The notes under the pieces are model-generated. The model was given only the letters and a program-made list of their open reading frames with translations. It was not told the origin of the DNA and did no database searches. Source: an uncultured Acetatifactor sp. (GTDB lineage: Bacteria > Bacillota > Clostridia > Lachnospirales > Lachnospiraceae). Taken from it: a stretch of 64,000 nt of DNA. The first letter of the stretch is position 1, and every line of letters starts with the position of its first letter. Both the position numbers and the translations under genes were made by a program. Shown here in pieces: positions 10,301 through 18,335 of this stretch. The stretch lies in NCBI GenBank assembly GCA_910583845.1, contig CAJUAB010000012.1:1-64000 (forward strand), written 5' to 3'.

Positions 10301-10553
10301 TCTGACTGTATAGCATTTCAGTCCATAAATTATTTCCTAATATATAGATCGTCTCAATATTGGGAGTATTTAAAAATTCAAGATCGTCGTTTTCCCTATT
10401 CGTTACAATTACATTCTCCTTCGGGAAAAAATTATATATCTCTTGTATCTCCTGTATATATTCATTTTCTCCTATGAGAAGACTTTTAGCACCCATGACC
10501 TCTGGCAACATCTTTCTAAATTGCTGTACACAAAATTGTATTTCTTCTATCAC
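7365..10553 (-). CDS. Three-domain protein: HAD-like, GT2 and GT4 glycosyltransferase
   Basis: A 1062-residue cytoplasmic enzyme. Residues about 130-340 resemble a HAD phosphohydrolase: motif I FDIDNVLF near 138 and a distal acidic motif IGDELESD near 303. Residues about 430-680 are a GT2 domain (VSIIIPVYNQF, DDNSTD, FLNNDTQ near 513, YYEDTDLAF near 614). Residues about 696-1060 are a GT4 domain (VGGFSHLPN near 890, KGKIVEAAYYQIP near 980). The N-terminal 120 residues may be another Rossmann-like unit. It probably adds two successive sugars; the HAD part could act on a sugar phosphate or be regulatory. The start is GTG with GGGGGGAT 7 bases upstream. It is the last gene of the leftward operon, which reads from the promoter at 16.2 kb. 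Confidence 0.85.
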   Translation of the reverse strand: MIEEIQFCVQQFRKMLPEVMGAKSLLIGENEYIQEIQEIYNFFPKENVIVTNRENDDLEFLNTPNIETIYILGNNLWTEMLYSQMANVCLSRNIAVYNGYGKDMFLLRNDASIKNGEYANLSGGDLYLEIDAAERVSFDIDNVLFGVRYSNVNDFEAELERQLHYENLEIYCITERIRNERAVDPYISLGDIVDKMVSESFMTSAHEKVERAILSAARNAFYPRKQIFKTLKYALCQGKKVFIVEDMPQYRLGASIWSRLLNENGVEGFYIISGTQQHLNKYDGLYRSMLQNKDGEKSLHIGDELESDIIIPQLYGIRTFLVKSPQTLYEIFKPQNTDLPEGKLIQDLWEKYVHRMFTDEYLISVIQQKKEKEKNSVFGLEDQINFYRNHPEIDLNELIEYEPYFVDDIDKSARLEEYPILSFKEYSDPCVSIIIPVYNQFRYTYNCLHAILCNTEKVEYEIILADDNSTDNVSCIEKVVRGITVLHNAENLRFLLNCNNAAKRARGKYLLFLNNDTQVQPDWLYPLVHLMEGDKKIGMVGSKLVYPDGHLQEAGGILWRDGSAWNYGHLGNPNNPEFSYVKEVDYISGASIMIRKNIWDLLGGFDSNFAPAYYEDTDLAFAVRKIGYKVLFQPQSIVVHFEGVSNGTDLSSGLKKYQVQNKEKFFQKWKDVLNKEHFENGNNVFLAKDRGQKKTQILVIDHYVPNFDRDAGGRCTFMYIKTFLKMGFKVTFLGDNFAKPQPYTDILNQMGVEVLYGDYYCLNWEQWLKDNAKYFHYIYLQRPHISVKYMDIAKEYSQAKVFYFAHDLHHVRMYRDYLVSGNRDALHESEKWKQIELDLFDKADIGHVVGSYEQELMQKYFPDKPIRNIPLYIYEKMPEEIEKDFSQRKDILFVGGFSHLPNIDAVIWFARHVFPSIIKVYPDIKWYIVGSNAPQNIKDLAADIKNITLRGYISDEELSLLYRKCRMVVVPLRYGAGVKGKIVEAAYYQIPVVTTSIGGEGIDDTIGAFIMEDDENKMAEQIVSLYSDFKLLRTMSDAGQELVKKYFSVKTAEEVLQKDMNL

Positions 10554-10613
10554 TTACGATCCCCCCAATGCATCTCCTTAATTCCTGTCAATACTACATT
10601 ACAAAATAATTTT

Positions 10614-11561
10614 CTACATCCATATCCCCAGATGCGATGATTCTGAAATCTTATTGGAAAAAATGATTTTTAGCCACGCCTTCAATTCTTCAACATACTC
10701 CTTATTCATTTTCTCAGCCTGCATTACCAGGTTCTGCATACATGTAAATAAGTCCATAACCTGCTGTGCACTTTCACATTTTCCCGTTCCTTCTTCATTA
10801 ACCACCGAATTTAATGCTTTCATCTGTCTCTCACTTATATAAAATCCATTTTTTTCTAAAGAATACTTTCGAAGCTGACCAAATAACTCTTTTCTGTCTT
10901 TACCCTGCTCGTTTCTTACACGCGTTGTCTCATTTACATCCGTGATTCGATACTTGAGAACTTCCTCTTTGACATTTGATATTTTACCATAACATGCACA
11001 ATCTATCCAAAATCGGAAGTCCTCCATACCTAACATATGGTCTGCATAACGAATTCCATTATGTATCACCAGATCCCGACGAAACATTACCTCGCTGTTA
11101 TGAAAACTGTTGTAGAATAAAAACATAACTTTATTCATCTTATAGTCTTCCTGCATTATTTCCGGTTGCCTGATTACTTCCCCCCGGCCATCAATTATGC
11201 TGGATTGCCCACCAACTATATCAATAAATGTATTATAATCCAAGAAGTCAGCCTGACACTGTAAACGATTTGGCATCGATATATCATCATCATCCATGAT
11301 CGCTATATATTCTCCCTTGCTTGCTTCCAAAGCCCTGTTCCGAGAACAAGCAATACCGCAATTCTCCAAGTTATGAAGAATTTTAATACGCTTGTCTTTT
11401 ATCCTTGACACCTTTTCCATAGATGAATCATTTCCGCAATCATCTACAATAATCAACTCAAAGTCTTCAAGTGTCTGATTACAAATGGATTCTATGGCTT
11501 CTTCTATATACTTTTCTGCATTATACACCGGCATTATCACACTGACACGAGGACTTAACAT
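10614..11561 (-). CDS. Family 2 glycosyltransferase
   Basis: A 315-residue GT2 enzyme of the GT-A fold with RVSVIMPVYNAEKY at the N-terminus, IIVDDCGNDSS, the acidic metal site MDDDD near residue 90 and GMEDFRFWI near 180. No membrane helices, so it should act at the inner face of the membrane on a lipid-linked acceptor. AAGGAG precedes the ATG by 7 bases. It follows the GT8-like gene by 12 bases in the same leftward operon. Unlike most neighbours it lacks the extra Rossmann module. Donor and acceptor are unknown. Confidence 0.88.
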   Translation of the reverse strand: MLSPRVSVIMPVYNAEKYIEEAIESICNQTLEDFELIIVDDCGNDSSMEKVSRIKDKRIKILHNLENCGIACSRNRALEASKGEYIAIMDDDDISMPNRLQCQADFLDYNTFIDIVGGQSSIIDGRGEVIRQPEIMQEDYKMNKVMFLFYNSFHNSEVMFRRDLVIHNGIRYADHMLGMEDFRFWIDCACYGKISNVKEEVLKYRITDVNETTRVRNEQGKDRKELFGQLRKYSLEKNGFYISERQMKALNSVVNEEGTGKCESAQQVMDLFTCMQNLVMQAEKMNKEYVEELKAWLKIIFSNKISESSHLGIWM

Positions 11562-11573
11562 GTTCCACTCCTT

Positions 11574-12971
11574 TTATTGTCGCAACTCCCATCGAACAAA
11601 TTGATGCAGAAGATCGTATTGCTGATTCGATCCTCCATCATAAATATTTGAGTAACCGCAATTCATAAGATTCTGTGATACCACAGAATGCAGACTGCTT
11701 CTAAGAGTCAGTACCACAATGGCATTCTCTCTATCTATTTCGCTGTTATCCATGTTTAACACGGGTATTCCATTAAGCACATCTTTTCCGCTACCATCTC
11801 CTACAATAAATGACTCAATCGAAAGCCCCTTCCTCTCGCAAAACGTAGCGAACTCTTCACCGTATATGCCTGCGCCATAAAAATATATTTTCTTGTCCTG
11901 TTCCCATAACCTTATAAAATCGTCAATTAACTTCATTGCCTTAAAGACAGCTTCTTTCGTAAATGTGTCAGGCTTGTCTTCCGGAATATAGTTTATTTTG
12001 CGGGCAACTTCTACATTATTCAATGCAAAAGGGTTCTCAATAACATAGTCCCAATACTTGTCCCTGTATGCGCTTCTTATTTCATCATCAATTTTACTTC
12101 CATCCTGGTATACAGCATATGACCATGGCATCTGGGATATGTGATCTGCATCGCTTTCCTCATGTCTGCTACTGTATTCAGCATATAATTCTTTAAAAGG
12201 ATGTTCCCCTGCCGGAAGCCAGTCCCGCATACATTTCTCAGCCATCGCACCCTGCCCCGAAAAATGAATAAATCTAAGTTCATCACCCTTAATATAATAC
12301 TTTCCCCCTTCCTTTTTCATTCCACAATCCAACAAGGACCATATTGAGAAATCATAACCTCTATGCTTAAAAATTTCTACATCAAAAAAACAGGGAGCCA
12401 AATCAACCCACTTCTGATCTGTAAAAATTCCTCTGGCAATGTCATCATAACAAAACAAATGTAGACGCTCAGCCCACCAGTCAATAAATTTTCCTGCTTC
12501 TTCACTGCGTTTAACAGCTAAAAATCCCAGATTATATACTCCATGCGCAGTAGAAGAAAGTTCCATATCAATATTTCCCGGTTGAAGCAAATGCGGGCAG
12601 ACTACAATAGGCTTTCTGTTCAATGCTTGCTTTAGCTCAACAAAATCAGAATATACATAGCAATCAGGGTCAAGATAAATAAAAATATCCTCATCTGCAT
12701 AATGTTCATAAATATATTGCAGGAATCTACCCTTTACTGCGGTAGAAGCCTCAACAATAGCATGTTTGTATATAAACCGATCAAAATTATTTGGCCAAAT
12801 ATCCTTTGCCAATATAACTTCATCAAAAAATTTATTTGCCACCCCGTCAGGGATTGATCTCTCGGTCAGACATACTATAAATTTTGCCTCTGGCATATTG
12901 CTTTTCACAGATTCTGCCAACAATCTTGCCTTATGCGTATAGTTTGCACAAATTGAAGTATATATAATCAT
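11574..12971 (-). CDS. Glycosyltransferase with DxD motif and C-terminal Rossmann module
   Basis: A 465-residue protein. The first ~330 residues have the look of a GT-A transferase of the GT8-like kind: YTSICANYTHKARLL at the start, a DPDCYVY acidic motif near residue 98 and FIHFSGQGA later. The last ~105 residues form a separate Rossmann-like module beginning KIYFYGAGIYG (near 360) and ending in the IVVLTLRSS strand region, the same module that recurs through this block. The start overlaps the preceding gene's stop by 4 bases (ATGA) with GGAGAG upstream. I infer sugar transfer to a surface glycan; substrate unknown. Confidence 0.8.
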   Translation of the reverse strand: MIIYTSICANYTHKARLLAESVKSNMPEAKFIVCLTERSIPDGVANKFFDEVILAKDIWPNNFDRFIYKHAIVEASTAVKGRFLQYIYEHYADEDIFIYLDPDCYVYSDFVELKQALNRKPIVVCPHLLQPGNIDMELSSTAHGVYNLGFLAVKRSEEAGKFIDWWAERLHLFCYDDIARGIFTDQKWVDLAPCFFDVEIFKHRGYDFSIWSLLDCGMKKEGGKYYIKGDELRFIHFSGQGAMAEKCMRDWLPAGEHPFKELYAEYSSRHEESDADHISQMPWSYAVYQDGSKIDDEIRSAYRDKYWDYVIENPFALNNVEVARKINYIPEDKPDTFTKEAVFKAMKLIDDFIRLWEQDKKIYFYGAGIYGEEFATFCERKGLSIESFIVGDGSGKDVLNGIPVLNMDNSEIDRENAIVVLTLRSSLHSVVSQNLMNCGYSNIYDGGSNQQYDLLHQFVRWELRQ

Positions 12972-14377
12972 TGATTTCTCTCCACAAATTTATTAATAAT
13001 ATCAGAAACATTTTCCCGAAACTTAAGCTGTGTGAAATACTGCTTATAAACTTTATATCCTTCTCTAGCCACATCAGTCATATCTTGAAGATGCCTTACT
13101 ATATTTTCCATCTTTTCCGTTAGATCAAGTACATCTTCTGATAAAAAAGTAAATCCGTTTATGCCATTCTGTATGAACTGTGCCGTCCCGATGCTGTCGG
13201 AGACCAGGCACAATTTCCCGTTCATAAAGCCCTCCGTCACAACCACAGGCATGGGATCTATCCGTGATGGACAAACCACCACATCAATGTCCCTATAGAG
13301 ATTTTGCATTTCTGAGTATGGAAGCGGACCAAAATATTTTACCTCTGGAAATTCACTCTCTTTTGCACAGATCAGACTCAACAGCTGGCTGCCCTCATGC
13401 GGTGAATCTCCTATAATCCAGAATTCACATCGTTCACGAAGATCCGCATCCAACTGTTCTATAGCCTGCAAAAAAATATCTTGTCCCTTTCTAAACACAA
13501 TGGCACCAATCAACGCAAAAACAACTTTACCGTGCCCTTCTTGTTGATCAATTGCTATTGTCCGATCAGGAATACAATATAATAGGTTATAACTCTCTAT
13601 ATGTCGCTTATAAAATCTTTTGAAAGCTTCTTCGACTTTATTACCCACAAAGAGCGGGACAACAAATTCATTCAATGTCGGCAGGCACCCTTCTATATCC
13701 AGTATGGCCTGATAATAGTTGTCGCACTCATGTAGCCACCAAAACACTTTCAATGAGGTCGCACTCAATTTCTGGACCAGCTTATACTGCAAAAGAGTGT
13801 TTACAACAGCAAAAGAAAAATCATTTTTCAGCAGCCAGAAATACAAATCCGGCCTGCTATCCAAATCCTCAACATGTACCGGGATTCCAAGACCAATGAA
13901 CTCCGCTATTAACGGACCACTGCATTGACAATACAGAATCACCTGGTATCCCATTGACTTTAAAGTCCTCGCAAACTCCAGCAGTGCAATAGGAGCCCCA
14001 GACGCGGACATATCATGAGATACAATCAAAACCCTTTTTCTGCCATCTTGTCTTATACCATCCAAGCATATCTCATTGTAATAAAGGCTGTATTCATGCC
14101 TTACATACCTTTCGCAAAGTAAATCATCCACCGTTCGAATCTTGCATTCTTCCACATGCAGTTGACGCAATAATTCAATATATTTTTCTCCTGTTTCTAA
14201 ACCTCCTATCAAAATGTAGTCATACTTGCATTTTGGCAATTCTGACTTACTGATTATTGGTAACTGAATGATGGGGCAAGTCATATTCTCTGTCCCTTCC
14301 AGTATTGCAATAATACTATCCGACGGAATCCGAGAGAAAATATCATTATCGCACTTCCCATACAGAATAATTCTCAT
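12968..14377 (-). CDS. Family 4 glycosyltransferase with N-terminal Rossmann-like module
   Basis: A 469-residue protein. The start at 14377 is chosen over an in-frame codon at 14407 because AGGAGA lies about 8 bases upstream and the upstream gene ends at 14391. Residues 1-90 look like a divergent version of the block's Rossmann module (RIILYGK, then YDYILIGG). Residues about 110-465 are GT4 (GT-B fold): VLIVSHDMSASGAP at the start of the N-terminal lobe, GAIVFRKGQDIFLQA in the donor lobe and the EGF-type motif VVTEGFMNGK. It should be a retaining transferase using an NDP-sugar. Translationally coupled to the gene after it. Confidence 0.85.
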   Translation of the reverse strand: MRIILYGKCDNDIFSRIPSDSIIAILEGTENMTCPIIQLPIISKSELPKCKYDYILIGGLETGEKYIELLRQLHVEECKIRTVDDLLCERYVRHEYSLYYNEICLDGIRQDGRKRVLIVSHDMSASGAPIALLEFARTLKSMGYQVILYCQCSGPLIAEFIGLGIPVHVEDLDSRPDLYFWLLKNDFSFAVVNTLLQYKLVQKLSATSLKVFWWLHECDNYYQAILDIEGCLPTLNEFVVPLFVGNKVEEAFKRFYKRHIESYNLLYCIPDRTIAIDQQEGHGKVVFALIGAIVFRKGQDIFLQAIEQLDADLRERCEFWIIGDSPHEGSQLLSLICAKESEFPEVKYFGPLPYSEMQNLYRDIDVVVCPSRIDPMPVVVTEGFMNGKLCLVSDSIGTAQFIQNGINGFTFLSEDVLDLTEKMENIVRHLQDMTDVAREGYKVYKQYFTQLKFRENVSDIINKFVERNQ

Positions 14378-14390
14378 TTCACCATCTCTC

Positions 14391-16127
14391 CTAATATACT
14401 CTGGCAATTACCTGACTCAAGTATTCCGTGTCTGTTTCTTCATCTACTTCATCTCCATTTACCGCTTCACAAACATATTTATTTTTCAATTTTACAGGAT
14501 TCTCTGCTCCCATAAGATACCATTCATATTCCACGTCAATATGTCCGATATCTATGGCCTGATAGCCCGCTTTGCATAAGTCATAGGCCATAACCGTTGC
14601 CGTTGGCCCCAGTGCTAACAGAAACAGAACATCTTTCTCAACCTTAAACGCCTCTTCCATTATTTTATCATACAAATCAAACGCATTCGTTCCAGGCCCT
14701 AATATTCTTCTTATTGATTTGGCATTGTCTAGAAGATCATTGCCAATACCTAAACGGGACATGTGACCTTCAATGATGACAATGTCTCTCTTATCCCAGA
14801 TCATTTTAATATCCGCAAATCTTTTCCCAGCATTTTCTTTATCTCTGAAGTAAATATATGGCCTGGTCAGATACGCATTATGATACTCCCGATCCATGTC
14901 CAGCAAACGCATCTGTATCTCCCTTGCCCCAGATGTCATGTATTGCCGGATCGACTCAGCTCCCCGCTCTGTCATTCTATCCAATGATCCGTAATTGTCC
15001 GCAATGGCAACAAGACAGTTTTCCTCTTTTGATTGCAAAACCTCATAAAGTCTTTGTGCCAAGTCATCATCATTCCTTTGAAACTTGTGGAAACGCTGTT
15101 TATCAATAAGTCCTAACTCACCATCTCCATAGCGTACAATTGAGTAATGTTTATTGATGATCAGATCCAGTGTACGCTCAAGAGGCGCTATTTTCGGCAA
15201 TTGAATTTTTTCGTTCTTTATTGCGTCAGCCACCTCATATTTCATATTGTCTATTTTCATCTTATACAAGCGTTCATAACTGCTGACCTCCCTTGTCAGT
15301 AAAACGCTACGCCATGCATCCGTATTGATAAAATTGTCAAAATCATTTTTTATAACCACCTTCTCATTGTCAAAGAAGGGAATAATCTTCTCTTCTGGTA
15401 TATTATTTTCCAGAAGCTGTCCTAATATGCTCCTTGTACTCTCCAAAATTTTAGTGGCAATAATAATATAGTCAAACTCTTCAATCATTGCCAATTTCAT
15501 AACCGGCCTATCTGCAAATACTTGTCCCTGTTTCCGTTCATCATTATCAATGAATCCCAAAATCTTGCAATTGTTTTTAAACATATACCCCAGAAGTTCT
15601 TTTGCGCCTTTACCTGTCCCCCAGATATATATTTTAGGCTTTTTATATTCTATGACTTGCTGCTGCACGACTTCTGTTTTCAAAAGTTTTTCTAATCTTT
15701 CATTCTGTTCCCGTATTAGTCTGGTATATTTTTCATCCAGTTCCCCCACCAATCGTTTCCAGTATTGCAATTCCCTACTCAACAGGGTAATTTTCCATTG
15801 GGCAACATGAATAAATTCCTCATACAAACTATAGTCATACTCTTTACTTGCATCCCAAAATGCGATTATTTGGTTGGACTTCACTCCTGCTTGTAACAAC
15901 TGTTGTTCTATACTATCAATTACGGTTTTCTTCATATTCGTTATAATGATATAATCATATTCTTTCGGAAAGTCATTCAGTGCTTTAACTGCATACCCCA
16001 TAAAACTGTTTTCTCTCTTCGTTCTGTCATTATCTCCAAAGCAAGCAATATAGCAGTTTTCCCCCTTCAAATATTTTACGGCATCTTCTGCCCCTTTACC
16101 CACGCCCCACATAATAATCTTTTTCAC
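14391..16127 (-). CDS. GT-D (DUF1792/SP_1767-type) glycosyltransferase with two Rossmann modules
   Basis: A 578-residue protein. Two Rossmann-like modules stand in tandem: the first starts KKIIMWGVGKGAED (residues 1-95), the second KIYIWGTGKGAKE (about 162-255). Both keep the (D/N)ND turn and a YDYIII strand. Residues about 310-560 match the GT-D fold family (DUF1792): RYGDGELG near 328 supplies the D-x-E metal motif known for this fold, and ALGPTATVMAYDL follows. Known members extend O-glycans on serine-rich adhesins in streptococci; here a role in a surface glycan is inferred. The start is GTG with AAGGAG 8 bases upstream. First gene behind the promoter at 16.2 kb. Confidence 0.85.
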   Translation of the reverse strand: MKKIIMWGVGKGAEDAVKYLKGENCYIACFGDNDRTKRENSFMGYAVKALNDFPKEYDYIIITNMKKTVIDSIEQQLLQAGVKSNQIIAFWDASKEYDYSLYEEFIHVAQWKITLLSRELQYWKRLVGELDEKYTRLIREQNERLEKLLKTEVVQQQVIEYKKPKIYIWGTGKGAKELLGYMFKNNCKILGFIDNDERKQGQVFADRPVMKLAMIEEFDYIIIATKILESTRSILGQLLENNIPEEKIIPFFDNEKVVIKNDFDNFINTDAWRSVLLTREVSSYERLYKMKIDNMKYEVADAIKNEKIQLPKIAPLERTLDLIINKHYSIVRYGDGELGLIDKQRFHKFQRNDDDLAQRLYEVLQSKEENCLVAIADNYGSLDRMTERGAESIRQYMTSGAREIQMRLLDMDREYHNAYLTRPYIYFRDKENAGKRFADIKMIWDKRDIVIIEGHMSRLGIGNDLLDNAKSIRRILGPGTNAFDLYDKIMEEAFKVEKDVLFLLALGPTATVMAYDLCKAGYQAIDIGHIDVEYEWYLMGAENPVKLKNKYVCEAVNGDEVDEETDTEYLSQVIARVY

Positions 16128-16208
16128 TTCAGCTTCTCCTTCTCATCCATTTCTTCTGGTACTTTAACGTATGTCCAGTCCTGTTTGTAGTATACTTGGA
16201 CCATATAT

Positions 16209-16238
16209 ATTATACTGTAACACCACGGCCCTTGTCAA
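16209..16238 (-). promoter_or_regulatory. Sigma-A promoter of the 16.1-7.4 kb leftward operon
   Basis: On the minus strand TTGACA (16238-16233) and TATAAT (16214-16209) are perfect hexamers with an 18-bp spacer. The leader to the GTG at 16127 is about 75 nt. It separates the five-gene operon from the genes to its right. Confidence 0.85.
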
Positions 16239-16308
16239 CTTTAAGCAAATTGGGGCCACAACAAACCCATGAATGTCTAATCCCACCCAAATTCAAAATT
16301 CCAGATTT

Positions 16309-16584
16309 TTAAGAGGGTGTAATTAATTTTGTGCCCTTGAGCTTTACTCCTTGGTAGATTTTCATCAATTCATCTATAAACTGTACCGGGGCAAAACTTA
16401 TATTGAACCGAACAGTTCGATATCTTCCCCAAGACAGCTGATATAACACCGGTATTCCGTTTTCTCCGTTTCCCCTTTCTTGCCGCTTGGCATCCCCAAG
16501 GATTTTTTCATCCCTTCCAGTAGCTGTTCCATAATCCGATCTCCGTTTTTTTCCATTATAACGGATAATCGGGTTTTTGTTCAT
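16309..16584 (-). CDS. Small uncharacterised ORF, possibly a remnant
   Basis: A 91-codon reading frame in the 576-bp gap between two leftward operons. The product is basic, has no recognisable domain and no convincing ribosome site. A second frame over the same bases also reads open for about 50 codons (from the ATG near 16562), so this may be a decayed gene with a frameshift. I see nothing else gene-like here; the rest of the gap holds the promoter at 16.2 kb and, at 16681-16702, a weak hairpin plus T-run that would act on rightward transcripts. Confidence 0.2.
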   Translation of the reverse strand: MNKNPIIRYNGKKRRSDYGTATGRDEKILGDAKRQERGNGENGIPVLYQLSWGRYRTVRFNISFAPVQFIDELMKIYQGVKLKGTKLITPS

Positions 16585-16703
16585 TTTTCATTTACTCATG
16601 CGTTTGTCGTGTGCTATACCATGGGTAAATGCGCAAATGTACAATAAAAACATATTTTAAACTACCTAATATATCAGTTTCAATGCATCGGCATTGTTTT
16701 TTG

Positions 16704-18254
16704 TTATAGCATATAGTTAATTATATCCTTTAATGATATTATATTGGCTTCTGTTCTTTTAACCAAGGTGCTTCTGATTGTTTCATAATCGGATATTGCT
16801 GTCACCACTATTATGTCACACTCTGGAATTTCCCCATCCGCTTCATAAAATTTTATGTCTTTATATACGATCCCGCTCCGTCGGTCCAATGCTCCTACTA
16901 CTTCCAGGCTGCTTTGACGCAGTTCTTCATATAAATGCTTCCCCAATTCTGCCATGCCATAGATCAGAACCCTGCGATAACCGCAATTCATAAAATATTT
17001 TTCCAGCTTCAGGCCCTGTTCCTTCAATGTCAGCCAATTGTTCAGCACCTTGTAAAATTCTCTGTATTTGTTGGTCTCTTTGACTATTTCTGTTATGCCG
17101 TTGGGCCTTGTTCCATGCGGGAATATATTACTCCATTCTCTTTGCGCATCCAGGCCTTCAGCATTGCACTTACGCATTACATTGCGCACAGCTTCCAGAT
17201 ACCCATATTTATTGTTTTCATCAGGTTCAAGATAATTGCTTTCCCCCCACTCATTCCACGCGTTGATAAATAACCACTGATTTTTCAATACAATGTTTTT
17301 GACAGCCAATTTATACAAATTTTCTTCAAATTTTTCCGGAGATGCCCCTACTGCGCACAACCCTGCCTTACCTCTCCGCGGCGTGTCATCATAATCTACA
17401 AATCCGCCATAATAAGTACGGAACAAATCCGGTTTTTCCAGATTAACCGCATTATCCCAGCATTCCTGATAATCAAAGGTCTGGACACCTTCCCTCCATA
17501 CATTCTTCGTTCCCATTCCCGCAACCGTGGAATGCTGAAATGCTTTGGGACCCTGGAGAAGGCGCGCGGACAGCCCCGGCACTAATTTGATACTATTTAC
17601 TCCTATAACATATATGCCGTCAAAGCCCCGCCTTATAACCTCATCGTTCCAGCACTCAATCATTGCCGTCAATTCAGAAATATCCTCAGGCACATAAACT
17701 AAAAAAACAGGTTTATTATCAATCTTTATATAGCGCTTATCCAAGAAAAAGGGGATCAGATACTCAATATGCTTTTTCCAGTCTGTCCGATTGCCATAAG
17801 CCTGTTCAAGCAATATGGGAGATGTATTCTCATCGCGTATTTCGAACTTGTCAGACCAGGAATTTGCGGCCCATAAATTGCTCCAGGTGCGCGCCCATGT
17901 CTGATTGGCCCAGCAAAAGCAGTAGGAAATATTTATATCTCTCCATTTCAGCAAGTTTTCTATTGGCTTTTCCAATATTTTTTTGCCGCTTTTGAAATAA
18001 TAATGGTAAAAGCAGAAACCGTCTATTCCATATTCACTTGCCAATGCTACTTGCCATTCCATTGTGCTTTTATTAAGCAAGTCATAATAATTATTACCAA
18101 GTGGGACTCTGGGTTGATTGTGCCCTTTATATAATTTTTCTGCTGCTTTAACAGTTGTCCATTCAGTAAATCCTTTCCCCCACCAGACCTCATTCTCTGA
18201 TACCCTATGAAATTGTGGCAAATACATTGCCATCGTATACAGTCTCTTCTTCAT
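16704..18254 (-). CDS. WbsX-like (GH99-related) glycan enzyme with C-terminal Rossmann module
   Basis: A 516-residue protein. Residues 1-360 match the WbsX/GH99-like family found in O-antigen and capsule clusters: YLPQFHRVSENEVWWGKGFT-EW at the start, YGIDGFCFYHYYF, FCWANQTWARTW and WLFINAWNEWGE. GH99 members are endo-mannosidases or mannanases; WbsX proteins are annotated as putative transferases, so the reaction is open. Residues about 422-516 are a Rossmann module (RRVLIYGMAELGKHL, then DIIVVTA). GAGGAA lies 7 bases before the ATG. Last gene of the 23.8-16.7 kb block. Confidence 0.85.
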   Translation of the reverse strand: MKKRLYTMAMYLPQFHRVSENEVWWGKGFTEWTTVKAAEKLYKGHNQPRVPLGNNYYDLLNKSTMEWQVALASEYGIDGFCFYHYYFKSGKKILEKPIENLLKWRDINISYCFCWANQTWARTWSNLWAANSWSDKFEIRDENTSPILLEQAYGNRTDWKKHIEYLIPFFLDKRYIKIDNKPVFLVYVPEDISELTAMIECWNDEVIRRGFDGIYVIGVNSIKLVPGLSARLLQGPKAFQHSTVAGMGTKNVWREGVQTFDYQECWDNAVNLEKPDLFRTYYGGFVDYDDTPRRGKAGLCAVGASPEKFEENLYKLAVKNIVLKNQWLFINAWNEWGESNYLEPDENNKYGYLEAVRNVMRKCNAEGLDAQREWSNIFPHGTRPNGITEIVKETNKYREFYKVLNNWLTLKEQGLKLEKYFMNCGYRRVLIYGMAELGKHLYEELRQSSLEVVGALDRRSGIVYKDIKFYEADGEIPECDIIVVTAISDYETIRSTLVKRTEANIISLKDIINYML

Positions 18255-18293
18255 TTACCGTTCCTCGTCTTAACAAAAAATCACTATTTGCGC

Positions 18294-18330
18294 AAAGAGT
18301 ATGTTTGTGTTCGCAACAAACATACTCTTT
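18294..18330 (-). promoter_or_regulatory. Perfect 15-bp intergenic hairpin
   Basis: Bases 18294-18308 (starting AAAGAGTATG) are the exact reverse complement of 18316-18330, with a 7-nt loop. It fills the 81-bp gap between two leftward genes. The nearest T-run in the leftward direction is about 14 nt past the stem, so it is not a canonical terminator; partial termination, transcript processing or mRNA stabilisation are alternatives. Confidence 0.6.
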
Positions 18331-18335
18331 CAAGT

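Noticed and set aside
16681..16702. Terminator for the WbsX-like gene
   Set aside because: The CAATGC/GCATTG stem has its T-run on the plus strand, so it would stop rightward, not leftward, transcription; the stem is only 6 bp.
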